Source: Actinomycetaceae bacterium
GTDB taxonomy: Bacteria; Actinomycetota; Actinomycetes; Actinomycetales; Actinomycetaceae
NCBI GenBank assembly: GCA_030538185.1
Contig: JAUNUK010000002.1
Location: 62,001-126,000 of the forward strand
Direction: 5' to 3'
DNA length: 64,000 nt
This document shows positions 1 to 8,368 of the stretch, piece after piece. The first letter of the stretch is position 1, and each line of letters begins with the position of its first letter. The notes below the pieces were generated by a model. The model made no database searches and was not told the DNA's origin. It saw only the letters and a program-made list of their open reading frames with translations. Both the position numbers and the translations under genes were made by a program.

Positions 1-127
1 GGGCCACGGCAATAATTGAAATGGTAGAGAACACACCGATAACGATCATCCACATGCGCAGACCGCCACGTTGCACCCCTCTCTTTATAGTGCGAGGTTT
101 TTCTTGGGTGACTGCGGCATCGCTCAT
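1..127 (-). CDS. N-terminus of an unidentified membrane protein (cut by window edge)
   Basis: Only the first 42 residues are present. The start is ATG at 127-125, preceded by a GGAG ribosome site 5 bases upstream. The visible part has a polar, basic N-terminal tail of about 24 residues containing TIKRG and QRGG, then the beginning of a hydrophobic segment (MWMIVIGVFSTISIIAVA) that looks like a first transmembrane helix. No family can be named from this. It lies downstream of the thiamine transporter genes on the same strand, but a 137-base gap separates it from thiQ, so it may have its own promoter. Confidence 0.6.
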   Translation of the reverse strand, partial: MSDAAVTQEKPRTIKRGVQRGGLRMWMIVIGVFSTISIIAVA

Positions 128-264
128 ATTTACTCCAAATCAACTTGACGTACATAGTAAGGGGTAGGCAACCTGGGGGCTTCCCTCCCAAATAGTCTCA
201 TCGTCTAGTTTCCATCAAATATTAAGGAAATGCTAGTTAGACAGGGATTCAGGTAATTCTCATC

Positions 265-1335
265 TTAGCGAGAAGTATTAGGTATCTGTTTTTCGACAGT
301 AGATAAAACCGTGCAGCAAGCTTCTGTGTCAATGTGAATAAACATGTTTTGACCGGGATGCAAAGGAGCTTGTGAATTTAAGTTTTCATTTACTGTAAAG
401 ACTACATCTGACATTTCATATGGTGTCAAAGAAAGCATTGTGTAGCCCTTTCCGGTCTCTTTCTTGAATATGCGTGTTCGTACACAAGAGGCTTGCCCTT
501 CATGGTTACACGGTTTAATCGCAAGAGGGCCCAAGGCTAAACGTTCCTGTGGCGACATATCGCGCGAAAGCACAATCCCTAACCGCAGACATGATTCTTG
601 ATCTAAGAAAGGACCATAACCCAGGAACTCAGCAACTTCTTGTGTGACCGGGTTCTTCCACAGGTTGTGGGGCGTATCCAAAGCAGCCAGCTTTCCGTCG
701 ATCATGACACCGATATGGTCAGCAACAGCAAATGCCTCATCCTGGTCATGAGTGACATACAGGGCCGTCGTTTTCGATTTCGTTAAAACCTCACGTAAAA
801 GCGAAGACAGTTGAGCTTTCAAATGCGTGTCGAGGGCGGATAGTGGTTCATCAAGAAGTAAAAGTTTTGGCCTGGAGGCAAGGGCTCTGGCGAGGGCCAC
901 TCGTTGAGCTTGCCCTCCAGACAAGGTCTGAACTGCACGATCCTCAAAACCAGGCAGGCCAACCATGTCGAGTAACTCTTTGACGCGCGCCTTTTGTTCT
1001 TCACGGTTCATGATTTTGTGCAGGCCGTACGCCACATTACCTGCGACGTTCCTATGAGAAAACAGTTGTCCTTCTTGGAACATGAGGCCAAAACCGCGCA
1101 AGTGTACCGGTACGTGAGCTAGGTCTTCCCCATCCCAAGCCACTCGCCCTCGGGAAGTCTTTTCTAGACCGACAACGGCGCGCAACAATGAGGTCTTGCC
1201 ACACCCGGAAGCACCTAAAACGGCTAAGGTTTGGCCTTTCTCCAGGTGCAGACTCACGCCATTGACTGCCGTGTTGCTGCCGTAGCGCAGCTCAATATCT
1301 TCAAGGATCAGGCCTTGGGAAGTGTGTGTGCTCAT
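265..1335 (-). CDS. thiQ: Thiamine ABC transporter ATP-binding protein (ThiQ-like)
   Basis: This is the nucleotide-binding subunit of the importer and hydrolyses ATP at the inner face of the membrane. Walker A GASGCGKT is at residues 41-48, the LSGGQ signature at 138-142, Walker B LLLLDEP at about 158-164, and the H-loop in YVTHDQDE. At 356 residues it is about 120 longer than classical proteobacterial ThiQ; the C-terminal extension resembles a regulatory (TOBE-like) domain. The start overlaps the permease stop by 4 bases, so the two are translationally coupled. The thiamine assignment rests on the TPP riboswitch at the head of the operon and on ThiB. By itself the protein could be called a generic Fbp/spermidine-type ATPase. 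Confidence 0.85.
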   Translation of the reverse strand: MSTHTSQGLILEDIELRYGSNTAVNGVSLHLEKGQTLAVLGASGCGKTSLLRAVVGLEKTSRGRVAWDGEDLAHVPVHLRGFGLMFQEGQLFSHRNVAGNVAYGLHKIMNREEQKARVKELLDMVGLPGFEDRAVQTLSGGQAQRVALARALASRPKLLLLDEPLSALDTHLKAQLSSLLREVLTKSKTTALYVTHDQDEAFAVADHIGVMIDGKLAALDTPHNLWKNPVTQEVAEFLGYGPFLDQESCLRLGIVLSRDMSPQERLALGPLAIKPCNHEGQASCVRTRIFKKETGKGYTMLSLTPYEMSDVVFTVNENLNSQAPLHPGQNMFIHIDTEACCTVLSTVEKQIPNTSR

Positions 1336-3020
1336 CGGTAACTCCCTAGGGTGTTGACAGTGTTAAGGCGCTCTGCAAGGACCATGATTGCCGCGGCCAG
1401 AGCAGATAATAGGATTGAAGCGGCCAAGGCCATTCCTTGAAACTGTGGTTCAGGTCTGGACATGAGGCGAAAGATTGCGATAGGCAAGGTCGGTGTGGCG
1501 GGCCTTGCGACGAAAGATGTAGCTCCGAACTCACCCAGGGACATGGCGAGGGCGAAACCAAGTCCGATTGAGGACGCTCGCCATAGATAAGGCCAATCAA
1601 TAGTTAACAGGCGGCGAGGGGCGTTGGCACCCAAAACTGCCGCGGCCTCATATTGGCGTCGCGGGATAGCGCGTAGCACTGGCGTGATATTGCGGATGAC
1701 GAGGGGGATAGCGACAACCGCCTGTGCCAGGGGAACAATCCACCACGAGGCCCGCAGATCGAAGGGCGGATGAACCAGGGTGATGAGGAAACCGAAACCC
1801 ACAGTCACGGCAGAGACACCCAAGGGCAGCATGAAGGCAGCGTCTAAGGCCTTGGCTGTGGCGCGAGCAATGAGATTATGGGGGCGACGGGTAACCACCA
1901 AAGAAACCGCAATACCAATGAACACGGCTATTACTGCTGCCACCAGGGCAATCTGGATAGAGTTGAGGACAGCGCGTAAAACAGTCGTTTGAAGGACCCC
2001 TCCAGGTGTTTCACGGCCCAGATCAAGAAAATTATCGAGGGTGAAAGTTCCTGCTCGATGTAGGGAGCGCCAGGCCAGGGTCACCAAAGGCAGGGCCAGC
2101 AAGAGGGTTGTAATAAGGAAGGTAATGCTTGCAGGCACCGTGTCGCGCAGGCTGAGCGGCTGGGAGATATTGCGGATGTCCAGGGTTTTGCTCGGGGTAT
2201 TGGCTGACATTTTGGCTGCCAAGGCCAGACAGGCGATTACCACAATGAGTTGTACAACCGATAAGACTGCGGCTCCCCGCAGATCCAGAAACTGAGTGGT
2301 GAGGATGTAGATCTCGGTTTCTATTGTTCCAACAGATGTACCTCCCATGACCAGGACCAAGCCGAAAGAGGTTGCGCAAAATAGGAAAACTACCGCACCG
2401 GCTGCGCCAATCGAGGGCAATAGCGCTGGCAAAGTGACGGTCATAAAGGCGCGGGTGGGGGTGGCTCCCAATGCGCGAGCCACGTGGGTTGGGCGGTTAT
2501 CCAGGCGTAGCCAAAAGCTGCCCACAATGCGCACGACCAAGGGAAAGTTGAAGAAGACCATGGCCAGGACAATGGACACTGGGCCACCGGAGATCCCCAA
2601 GAAACCCAAGGGGCCTTGTGCATCCAGCAGTGACCTGAATGCCACGCCCACCACGACGGCAGGTAGCACAAAAGGAACGGAGACTAGGCCTCGAAGCAAG
2701 GTGCGACCGGGGAAGGTGCGCAAGTACAGGGTGTGGGCCGCGGGCAGGCCAAGGGCGATCGACAAGGCTGTGGCTGAAGTGGCCATCCCCAGCGTCAAGA
2801 AGATTAGACGCCAGGTTCTGCGACGGGCAAAAACCTCTTGGAAGGCGCTCATATCTATGCCGCCCTCGGAAATGAAACCTCGTAAAACTAGGGTGACGGT
2901 TGGCCAGGCAAAGAAAATTCCTAAGAAGATTGCGGGGGCCAAGGCCAGCAAAACCCAGGTGGTGCGCCATACCGCTTTGTGAATATGGCGCACCGCCCGG
3001 GAGTTGCTTATCGAAGTCAT
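1332..3020 (-). CDS. thiP: Thiamine ABC transporter permease, two fused halves (ThiP-like)
   Basis: A 562-residue polytopic membrane protein. Two homologous permease modules are joined in one chain, as in ThiP and FbpB, so one polypeptide forms the whole pore. The N-terminal half carries the EAA-type loop LARALGATPTRAFMTVTLP, and the second half carries AAAVLGANAPRRLLTIDWP; these loops contact the ATPase. About 12 hydrophobic helices are visible. It sits 21 bases after thiB and overlaps thiQ, which makes a thiBPQ operon. Alternative: a permease for another small cation or anion; the riboswitch context argues for thiamine or its phosphates. Confidence 0.88.
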   Translation of the reverse strand: MTSISNSRAVRHIHKAVWRTTWVLLALAPAIFLGIFFAWPTVTLVLRGFISEGGIDMSAFQEVFARRRTWRLIFLTLGMATSATALSIALGLPAAHTLYLRTFPGRTLLRGLVSVPFVLPAVVVGVAFRSLLDAQGPLGFLGISGGPVSIVLAMVFFNFPLVVRIVGSFWLRLDNRPTHVARALGATPTRAFMTVTLPALLPSIGAAGAVVFLFCATSFGLVLVMGGTSVGTIETEIYILTTQFLDLRGAAVLSVVQLIVVIACLALAAKMSANTPSKTLDIRNISQPLSLRDTVPASITFLITTLLLALPLVTLAWRSLHRAGTFTLDNFLDLGRETPGGVLQTTVLRAVLNSIQIALVAAVIAVFIGIAVSLVVTRRPHNLIARATAKALDAAFMLPLGVSAVTVGFGFLITLVHPPFDLRASWWIVPLAQAVVAIPLVIRNITPVLRAIPRRQYEAAAVLGANAPRRLLTIDWPYLWRASSIGLGFALAMSLGEFGATSFVARPATPTLPIAIFRLMSRPEPQFQGMALAASILLSALAAAIMVLAERLNTVNTLGSYR

Positions 3021-3041
3021 CAGAGTTTTGGTCGCTTGTGT

Positions 3042-4115
3042 TTAGCCTATGACCAGGTCGGACCACTCGCGAAGCCAGGTGTCTTTGTTGTCGGAGATGT
3101 CTTTGGGGCTGACCTGTAGAGGTGCGGGGGACAGGGGGCCGAATTTACTCAACTCCTCAGAGATTTTGGCGTCCAGGGCTGCGGGATACATGTACATCTG
3201 GTCTGGGATGGTCTCTTGAACCTTGGGACTCATGAGGAACTCTAAGAACTTGGCAGCGCCCTCGGGGTTCTTGGCATTCTTTAGGATGCCCGCATATTCG
3301 ATTTGACGAAAACAGGTATCCAAGAGTGCTGTGGTACGCGTATCTGTGCCTGCTTCGTTGATGGCGGCTGTCGGACTGGAGGCGTAGGAGACCATAATCG
3401 GTCGAGGACCTTCGCCTTCACCGGCCGAATAGTCGACGTTATAGGCCTCGGTCCAGCCATCTGTGATTTTCAGACCGTTATCTTTCAGTTTTGTCCAGTA
3501 ATCTTTCCAACCGTCTTGACCAAACTTGGAAACTGTTGCGAAGAAGAAAGCAATTCCAGGCGTGGAGGTCACAGGTGACATGGCAACGGTGAGGTCCCTG
3601 TACTCAGGTTTGATCAGATCATCGAGGCTGGTAGGTGACGGTTGGTTTTTCTCTAGGAACCACTGCTTATCAATATTGATGCACACGTCACCTATGTCCA
3701 CAGGGGTCAAATCCCTGTTGCCATCAATCAGATACTGTTCATCTACGCCGGGGATGTCGGTGTCAGGGGTCGCAAAAACGCCTTCCTTCAGCGCGCGATA
3801 CGCGTTGATGTTGTCTACACCGAAGGCCACATCTCCCAGTGGAGCGTCCTTCGTAAGGATCAACTGCGAGGTCATGGCCCCACCATTGTCCAAGGCGTTG
3901 AGCTTAACCTTGAGGTTGTTTTCTTTTTCAAAGGCTGCAATATGGGCTTCGTCGAGGGCGAAAGAGCTATGAACCAGGACATTTAATGTCGTGGAGCCAT
4001 TGCTAGATGCACCGGCGGTTCCATCATTTTTAGCAGTTGCCGAGCCACAGGCCGTCAGGCCAAACAGCAGACTCAAGGCGATGAGTGAAGCGAATCTTGT
4101 TTTGCGTGAAAGCAT
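3042..4115 (-). CDS. thiB: Thiamine-binding lipoprotein of the ABC transporter (ThiB-like)
   Basis: Extracellular substrate-binding protein of 357 residues, anchored by a lipid. The signal peptide ends in the lipobox LTAC (cysteine about residue 23), followed by a Ser/Asn/Gly linker. The mature part resembles ThiB/TbpA: an opening beta strand followed by HSSFALDEAHIAAFEKENN, then the motif GDVAFGVDNINAYRA, which corresponds to the conserved DVVLGLDNN region of ThiB. The gene is first in the operon, with its ATG 53 bases after the TPP aptamer, so translation or transcription of thiBPQ should fall when TPP is plentiful. Confidence 0.88.
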   Translation of the reverse strand: MLSRKTRFASLIALSLLFGLTACGSATAKNDGTAGASSNGSTTLNVLVHSSFALDEAHIAAFEKENNLKVKLNALDNGGAMTSQLILTKDAPLGDVAFGVDNINAYRALKEGVFATPDTDIPGVDEQYLIDGNRDLTPVDIGDVCINIDKQWFLEKNQPSPTSLDDLIKPEYRDLTVAMSPVTSTPGIAFFFATVSKFGQDGWKDYWTKLKDNGLKITDGWTEAYNVDYSAGEGEGPRPIMVSYASSPTAAINEAGTDTRTTALLDTCFRQIEYAGILKNAKNPEGAAKFLEFLMSPKVQETIPDQMYMYPAALDAKISEELSKFGPLSPAPLQVSPKDISDNKDTWLREWSDLVIG

Positions 4116-4147
4116 TTTCCAATTCCTAGTGTCGCGTCACAGGATGC

Positions 4148-4167
4148 GTACAGACCTGTATCTGTAC
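4148..4167 (-). promoter_or_regulatory. Hairpin between TPP aptamer and thiB (possible expression platform)
   Basis: A perfect 7-bp stem (GTACAGA/TCTGTAC) with a 6-base loop lies directly 3' of the TPP aptamer on the transcribed strand. No U-run follows, so it is not an obvious intrinsic terminator. Control could instead be at translation, because the thiB ribosome site (AGGAATT) lies shortly after it. The regulatory role is inferred. Confidence 0.4.
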
Positions 4168-4262
4168 GGGAGCTCGACTTCCTACGCCGGTGTTGGCCGG
4201 TTCAGGTTCGAGGGTCTGCGGTTTCGCACTCTCAGCGCTGTGGCACAAGCCATGCGCTCCCC
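4168..4262 (-). ncRNA. TPP riboswitch (THI box)
   Basis: Read on the minus strand, the aptamer shows the classic conserved blocks in order: GGGGAGC, then GCTGAGAGTGCG, GCAGACCCTCGAACCTGA, the CCGG...ACACCGGCGTAGGAAGT arm, and closing GAGCTCCC, which pairs back with the opening GGGGAGC. CTGAGA and GAACCTGA are the pyrimidine-sensing elements; the GCGTAGGAAGT arm belongs to the pyrophosphate-sensing half. It lies just upstream of thiB in the same orientation, which identifies the transported substrate as thiamine or a thiamine precursor. Confidence 0.96.
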
Positions 4263-4347
4263 TGTCGTTTGGGGACCAGTCTACGCCAGAATTCGCCGGA
4301 CCTGTGGTTGTGCTTAAATAGAGATCGACCCACAGAGAGGTATCACC

Positions 4348-5184
4348 ATGGAAAACACGACACCGCGAGTAGTTCAGGCATCCGAAGCTGTCACAGGTAT
4401 TGGCAACGACGGGATCTGGACCCCGGACCCTCGCTCCGCAACGAAACCTGGACGCGTTGTCGTGACAGGCGCGTCTACAGGGATCGGTTGGGCAACGGTA
4501 GAAACGCTACGTGCTGCTGGCTGGAAGGTTGTGGCTGTGGCACGCAGAGCCGAGCGGTTGGCTGCTTTGGCAGCCTCTAGTGGGTGTGAGGCATTTGCCG
4601 CGGATTTATCCGACCCCGTACACACCTGTGCCTTGGCTGATTTTGTATCCGAAACTGGGGGCGCGCAAGCAATCGTCAACAACGCCGGTGGTGCCCTGGG
4701 CTCTGACCCTGTGGCCACGGGTGACCTTAGCCAATGGCGTGCCATGTATGAGCGCAACGTTATGACCTCGTTGAATGTCACGCAGGCATTCCTGCCGAGT
4801 TTGCGCGAACATGGCGGTGACCTGGTGTTTATCACCTCGCTGGCAGCCCTAGAAACCTATCCCGGAGGGGCGGGCTACACAGCAGCAAAGCACGCTCAAT
4901 CAATGTTGCCGGCAACCTTGCGTTTGGAATTGGTGGGTGAAGCGGTGCGCATTAGCGAAGTTTGCCCCGGCCTGGTGCAAACACCAGAGTTTGCGCTCAA
5001 TCGTCTGGGCGACCAGAAGGCTGCTGAAAAAGTGTATGACAAGGTCAACGAGCCTTTAGTTGCCCAGGATGTTGCCGATGCCATTGCGTGGATCTTGTCG
5101 CGTCCCGCACACGTCAATATTGATCGCCTTGTTATCAAACCAGTTGAGCAGGCAACCGCAATGATAAGTAAGGCGAAGGCTTAA
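4348..5184 (+). CDS. Short-chain dehydrogenase/reductase (SDR)
   Basis: A 278-residue classical SDR. The nucleotide-binding motif TGASTGIG is at about residues 40-47, NNAGG at about 111-115, the catalytic serine in VFITSLAAL, and the YTAAKH tyrosine-lysine pair about 13 residues later. The catalytic tetrad is therefore complete and the enzyme should be active as an NAD(P)-dependent oxidoreductase. Closest in style to the YdfG group, which oxidises L-allo-threonine and related hydroxy acids, but the substrate cannot be read from sequence. The first 33 residues precede the Rossmann fold and are longer than usual; the start is supported by GAGAGG upstream. The stop overlaps that of convergent cutC. 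Confidence 0.88.
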   Translation: MENTTPRVVQASEAVTGIGNDGIWTPDPRSATKPGRVVVTGASTGIGWATVETLRAAGWKVVAVARRAERLAALAASSGCEAFAADLSDPVHTCALADFVSETGGAQAIVNNAGGALGSDPVATGDLSQWRAMYERNVMTSLNVTQAFLPSLREHGGDLVFITSLAALETYPGGAGYTAAKHAQSMLPATLRLELVGEAVRISEVCPGLVQTPEFALNRLGDQKAAEKVYDKVNEPLVAQDVADAIAWILSRPAHVNIDRLVIKPVEQATAMISKAKA

Positions 5185-5873
5185 CAGGCAGTCGCCACTT
5201 GCCTCATAATCGCTTCAACCTGAGTCCTATCAGTTCCTTTGTCATTCAGTCCTGGGGCGCGCATATGTACCTCTGACACCCCAGTCTCAATGACAAAGGA
5301 GGCGACGTTATTGGCGCGTATGCCTCCGGAACCCAGGATTGTGATCCTGCCTTTTGAGTACTCAACTAATTCCTTGATGCGTCCGCGTTGGGCCACTGAT
5401 ATGTGCCCACCTGTTGTCAAAACGCGCTCGTAGCCTAAACGGATCAACTTTTTTAACGCCCTGAATTGGTCGGGCACCATATCGAAAGCTCGGTGGAAAG
5501 TCAGAGGGTGTGCACCTGCAGCTTTCCGAAGCTTCAAGGCGCCGCCCTCGTCAATTCTGCCGTCGGGAAGGAGCGCGCCAACGACGAAGCCCACCTGCTT
5601 GCGTTTTCCTTCGCTCAGGCGAGAAAAATGTCGGATGGTGGCGCAACACTTTGCGATCTCGTCACGTGAAAAAACAAAAGACCCAGCCCTGGGGCGGATG
5701 AGAACCTGCAGGCCGCCCTCGGGAGCGAATTTTAATGCCTCTTCGAAGGTAGCTATGGTGGGGGTTAGTCCACCGCATGACAGTTCACGGCATAACTCGA
5801 CGCGCTGCGCGCCCGCTAAAGCTGCAGTGCGAACGCTGGGGGCGTCCTCGACACAGATTTCGATAAGCGTCAC
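5181..5873 (-). CDS. cutC: CutC family TIM-barrel protein
   Basis: A 230-residue protein with the CutC hallmarks: LIEICVED at the N-terminus, AGAQRVELCRELSCGGLTPT, VLIRPRAGSFVF, LTFHRAFDM and LTTGGHISV. Originally described as a copper homeostasis factor in E. coli, a role since questioned, so the real activity is uncertain. I place the start at GTG 5873 because AAAGGTGG lies at good distance and the GTG overlaps the TGA of the upstream ROK gene (GTGA). A GTG at 5882 is possible but lacks a ribosome site. It is the last gene of the fucosidase/sugar ABC operon, which argues for a task in carbohydrate catabolism rather than metal handling (inference). Confidence 0.85.
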   Translation of the reverse strand: MTLIEICVEDAPSVRTAALAGAQRVELCRELSCGGLTPTIATFEEALKFAPEGGLQVLIRPRAGSFVFSRDEIAKCCATIRHFSRLSEGKRKQVGFVVGALLPDGRIDEGGALKLRKAAGAHPLTFHRAFDMVPDQFRALKKLIRLGYERVLTTGGHISVAQRGRIKELVEYSKGRITILGSGGIRANNVASFVIETGVSEVHMRAPGLNDKGTDRTQVEAIMRQVATAC

Positions 5874-6817
5874 GCCTGCCACCTTTCATGTGAGGTGTGC
5901 GAAGCTGCCATAGAGGCCAAAATTGCTGTCCCCCAACCTGTTGCTGAAGAGCCCAAATGTGCTCTAACTATCTCTGGAGGATCGCGCCATTGGAGCAGTG
6001 AAGCCAGGTTTTCGTGAAGGGGATCCAAAAGGAGCGGACCGGCTGATGCCAACTCTCCGCCAACGATTATTCGGGAGGGATCGAGGGCCATGATCAGGTG
6101 TACAAGCCCCAAAGCCAAGGCACGTACGGCAGTATTCCAAACTTCGTCAGCGATATTATCGACACCTAGGCGGTCTTGAATCTCGTGGGCGCCTAATTCG
6201 TGGCCTTTCAAGAAGGAGTAGCGACGCGCCATGCCATCGGTGGAGGCATACACTTCCAGGCAGCCGTATTGACCACAACGGCACAGGTCGCCCGTAGGAT
6301 AAATCGGGCTATGGCCAATTTCTCCAGCAGAGAAGGTATCTCCTGATAAAAGATTGCCGTCTACGCATGCCGCCATTGAGATGCCTACACCGATGGGAAT
6401 CATGAGGAAAGAGTTTGCGCCCTTCCCGGCTCCCATATATTTTTCTGCCAGACCGGCAGCCCTGCCATCATGACCAAGCAATGTGGGGATACCCGTGAGA
6501 TTCTTAATGTCAGCGGCAATATGTGCATTACGCATTTCAATATTTGCAGCGTAAATGGCTACGCCCCTTTTTTCGTCGACAATCCCGGGCACGACAACGC
6601 CAAAGCCGTCGATCCCAGGGTTGCGTTGAAGTAAGTCATGTGCGAGTTGCTTGATTTGGTGGCGAGGATTTTGTTGATCGGTTTCTTGAGACCCTTTGTC
6701 CAAAATTGCACCCAGGGGACTAACCAGCATCCAGTCGATGGATGTAGTACCCACTTCGATGCCTGCTGAAACTCTGGGTACATCGTCCCCATCGGCGTCT
6801 GCCGAGAATCCGGTCAC
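5870..6817 (-). CDS. ROK family sugar kinase
   Basis: A 315-residue ROK protein without a DNA-binding domain, so probably a kinase for a hexose or N-acetylhexosamine. Visible signatures are the N-terminal phosphate-binding strand GIEVGTTSIDW, the GHDGRAAGLAE region with the likely catalytic aspartate, IGVGISMAACVDG, GEIGHSPI, and the ROK zinc site with CRCGQYGCLE. The GTG start overlaps the upstream M81 stop (GTGA), and the end overlaps cutC in the same way. In context it would phosphorylate a sugar released after import; the exact sugar is unknown. Confidence 0.85.
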   Translation of the reverse strand: MTGFSADADGDDVPRVSAGIEVGTTSIDWMLVSPLGAILDKGSQETDQQNPRHQIKQLAHDLLQRNPGIDGFGVVVPGIVDEKRGVAIYAANIEMRNAHIAADIKNLTGIPTLLGHDGRAAGLAEKYMGAGKGANSFLMIPIGVGISMAACVDGNLLSGDTFSAGEIGHSPIYPTGDLCRCGQYGCLEVYASTDGMARRYSFLKGHELGAHEIQDRLGVDNIADEVWNTAVRALALGLVHLIMALDPSRIIVGGELASAGPLLLDPLHENLASLLQWRDPPEIVRAHLGSSATGWGTAILASMAASHTSHERWQA

Positions 6818-8280
6818 ACCGTCACCACCTCAATGTCAATGCTGTCGAGGATCATCTCTGGATCGAAAGGAAACATGGGACGATCTATATGTTTGTATTC
6901 TAGATGACTTAGGTCTTGATTAACGCCACCAGGAGTAAAAGCCAACATCCAATCGGCTTGTGCATCAAATAAGTCGGGTTCGAGATACCCAATTTTGATG
7001 ACGACAATGTCAAAATCCACTGTTCGTAACCCCAAAAGTGCAAATTGTTCGTTTTGTGTGTACTGGTTGCGCGCAGAGGTGACGATGACGGTTAGGCCAT
7101 CGACTTGCAGTGCGGCTGTACGTTTCCCACGCGGATCGTCACATAGGGCGCGTACGACCCCTTGAATTCGTTGCGGACCAGGATCTCTGGTGTCGATGTG
7201 CCCGCCTAGATCGACCTCAACCGTTGCTCCTACTCCTGCCTTCCAACAAATTTCAGCTGCCGCGGGATCGACAATCGAAGCATGAAGGGCAGAGGTCGTG
7301 CCTTCTCGGATTGGTTTCCAGTTCAGCAGGTGGTTGAGCGCAACCGTGACGTCATCCGCTCCACCTGCCCCCGGATTATCCCCAGAATCAGATATAAAGA
7401 ATGGGCGAGGGGCCTGCAGGCTGTGTTCTAAACATTCTTGCATGGTGCCGGTTGGGGCAACGAAGCTAAAATGTGGCCCTGCCTCCCAAAACGCCCAGGC
7501 AAGGCGTTTGGTTTGTTCTTCTATGACCTCGGCGTCATCCCCGTAGACAACGACCGCGCCTTTACACCGTGGCTGATCCGCCCAGGCAAAACCTATCCAA
7601 ATGGCAGCATCCATGACTCCGTCAAGTGCTTCCACTTCGGGTATGAGGGCGTATAAACCTTTGGCTGGCTCCATGCGGGTGGAAGTCTTTTCTCCAGGCA
7701 ACAAAATTGGTACATGTGCCAAGGCCTTTACAGGTTTTCCTGCCCCGGACTCCAGGCGCTGATAGAGGTTATGTGCCGCTCTCATACAGGACTCTTCGGC
7801 ATCTTCGTGAGGAGCCATCCGGTAGCAGGTCAACATGTCACAACCTGCAAATAATTCATGAGAAACATTGCCGTGTAGATCCATAGAGGCCGATATGAGG
7901 GGTTCGGGACCGACGACATCACGGATGGCGGTGATCAGATCGCCTTCCGCATCGTTCATTCCTTCGACACTCATGGCTCCGTGAATATCAAAGAAGACAC
8001 CATCCAAAGGTCCGTCTGCCAGGCTGGCGGTAAGACCTTGAAGGATCTCTAATTTCCAGGCATGGTAGGCGCTTGCCTCGAGGACGCCCCCTGGTAAGGC
8101 AGTGGCGCGCAGGATGGGAATCCACTTCACCTTACGAGCCCAGTCGTGGCTCATCCAAAAGTATCGCTCAAGAAGCTGTGCACCCCGGAGTACGGTGAAA
8201 TCTTGTGCGGTGGATAGGTAGGGGGTGAATGTTGAGGATTCGATGTGGATTCCGCAGATTGCAACGCGGGGTCTTTTCAT
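6814..8280 (-). CDS. M81 family metallopeptidase (MlrC-like)
   Basis: A 488-residue cytoplasmic protein matching the MlrC/DUF1485 family named after microcystinase C. Landmarks are GIHIESSTFTP near the N-terminus, FFDIHGAM and SMDLHGNVS (probable zinc-binding His/Asp), TCYRMAPHEDAEE, and the C-terminal domain with SDSGDNPGAGG. Family members in heterotrophs are often placed in ABC importer operons, but their natural substrates are mostly unknown. Here it follows the sugar permeases by 88 bases and is coupled to the ROK kinase, so a role on an imported glycoconjugate (for example removing a peptide or amide-linked part) is plausible but unproven. Confidence 0.85.
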   Translation of the reverse strand: MKRPRVAICGIHIESSTFTPYLSTAQDFTVLRGAQLLERYFWMSHDWARKVKWIPILRATALPGGVLEASAYHAWKLEILQGLTASLADGPLDGVFFDIHGAMSVEGMNDAEGDLITAIRDVVGPEPLISASMDLHGNVSHELFAGCDMLTCYRMAPHEDAEESCMRAAHNLYQRLESGAGKPVKALAHVPILLPGEKTSTRMEPAKGLYALIPEVEALDGVMDAAIWIGFAWADQPRCKGAVVVYGDDAEVIEEQTKRLAWAFWEAGPHFSFVAPTGTMQECLEHSLQAPRPFFISDSGDNPGAGGADDVTVALNHLLNWKPIREGTTSALHASIVDPAAAEICWKAGVGATVEVDLGGHIDTRDPGPQRIQGVVRALCDDPRGKRTAALQVDGLTVIVTSARNQYTQNEQFALLGLRTVDFDIVVIKIGYLEPDLFDAQADWMLAFTPGGVNQDLSHLEYKHIDRPMFPFDPEMILDSIDIEVVTV

Positions 8281-8368
8281 GAGGGTTCTCTTTCAGGATT
8301 TACAAGAAACGTGGAGGCGGCCTTATGCATGGCCCATGCGGCATGTATGGTATTGAAAATTTGTCTTT

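Noticed and set aside
2347-2982. 211-codon open frame on the plus strand inside thiP
   Set aside because: It lies entirely opposite a well-supported permease gene, encodes an Arg/Lys/Thr-rich sequence without domains, and has no ribosome site.
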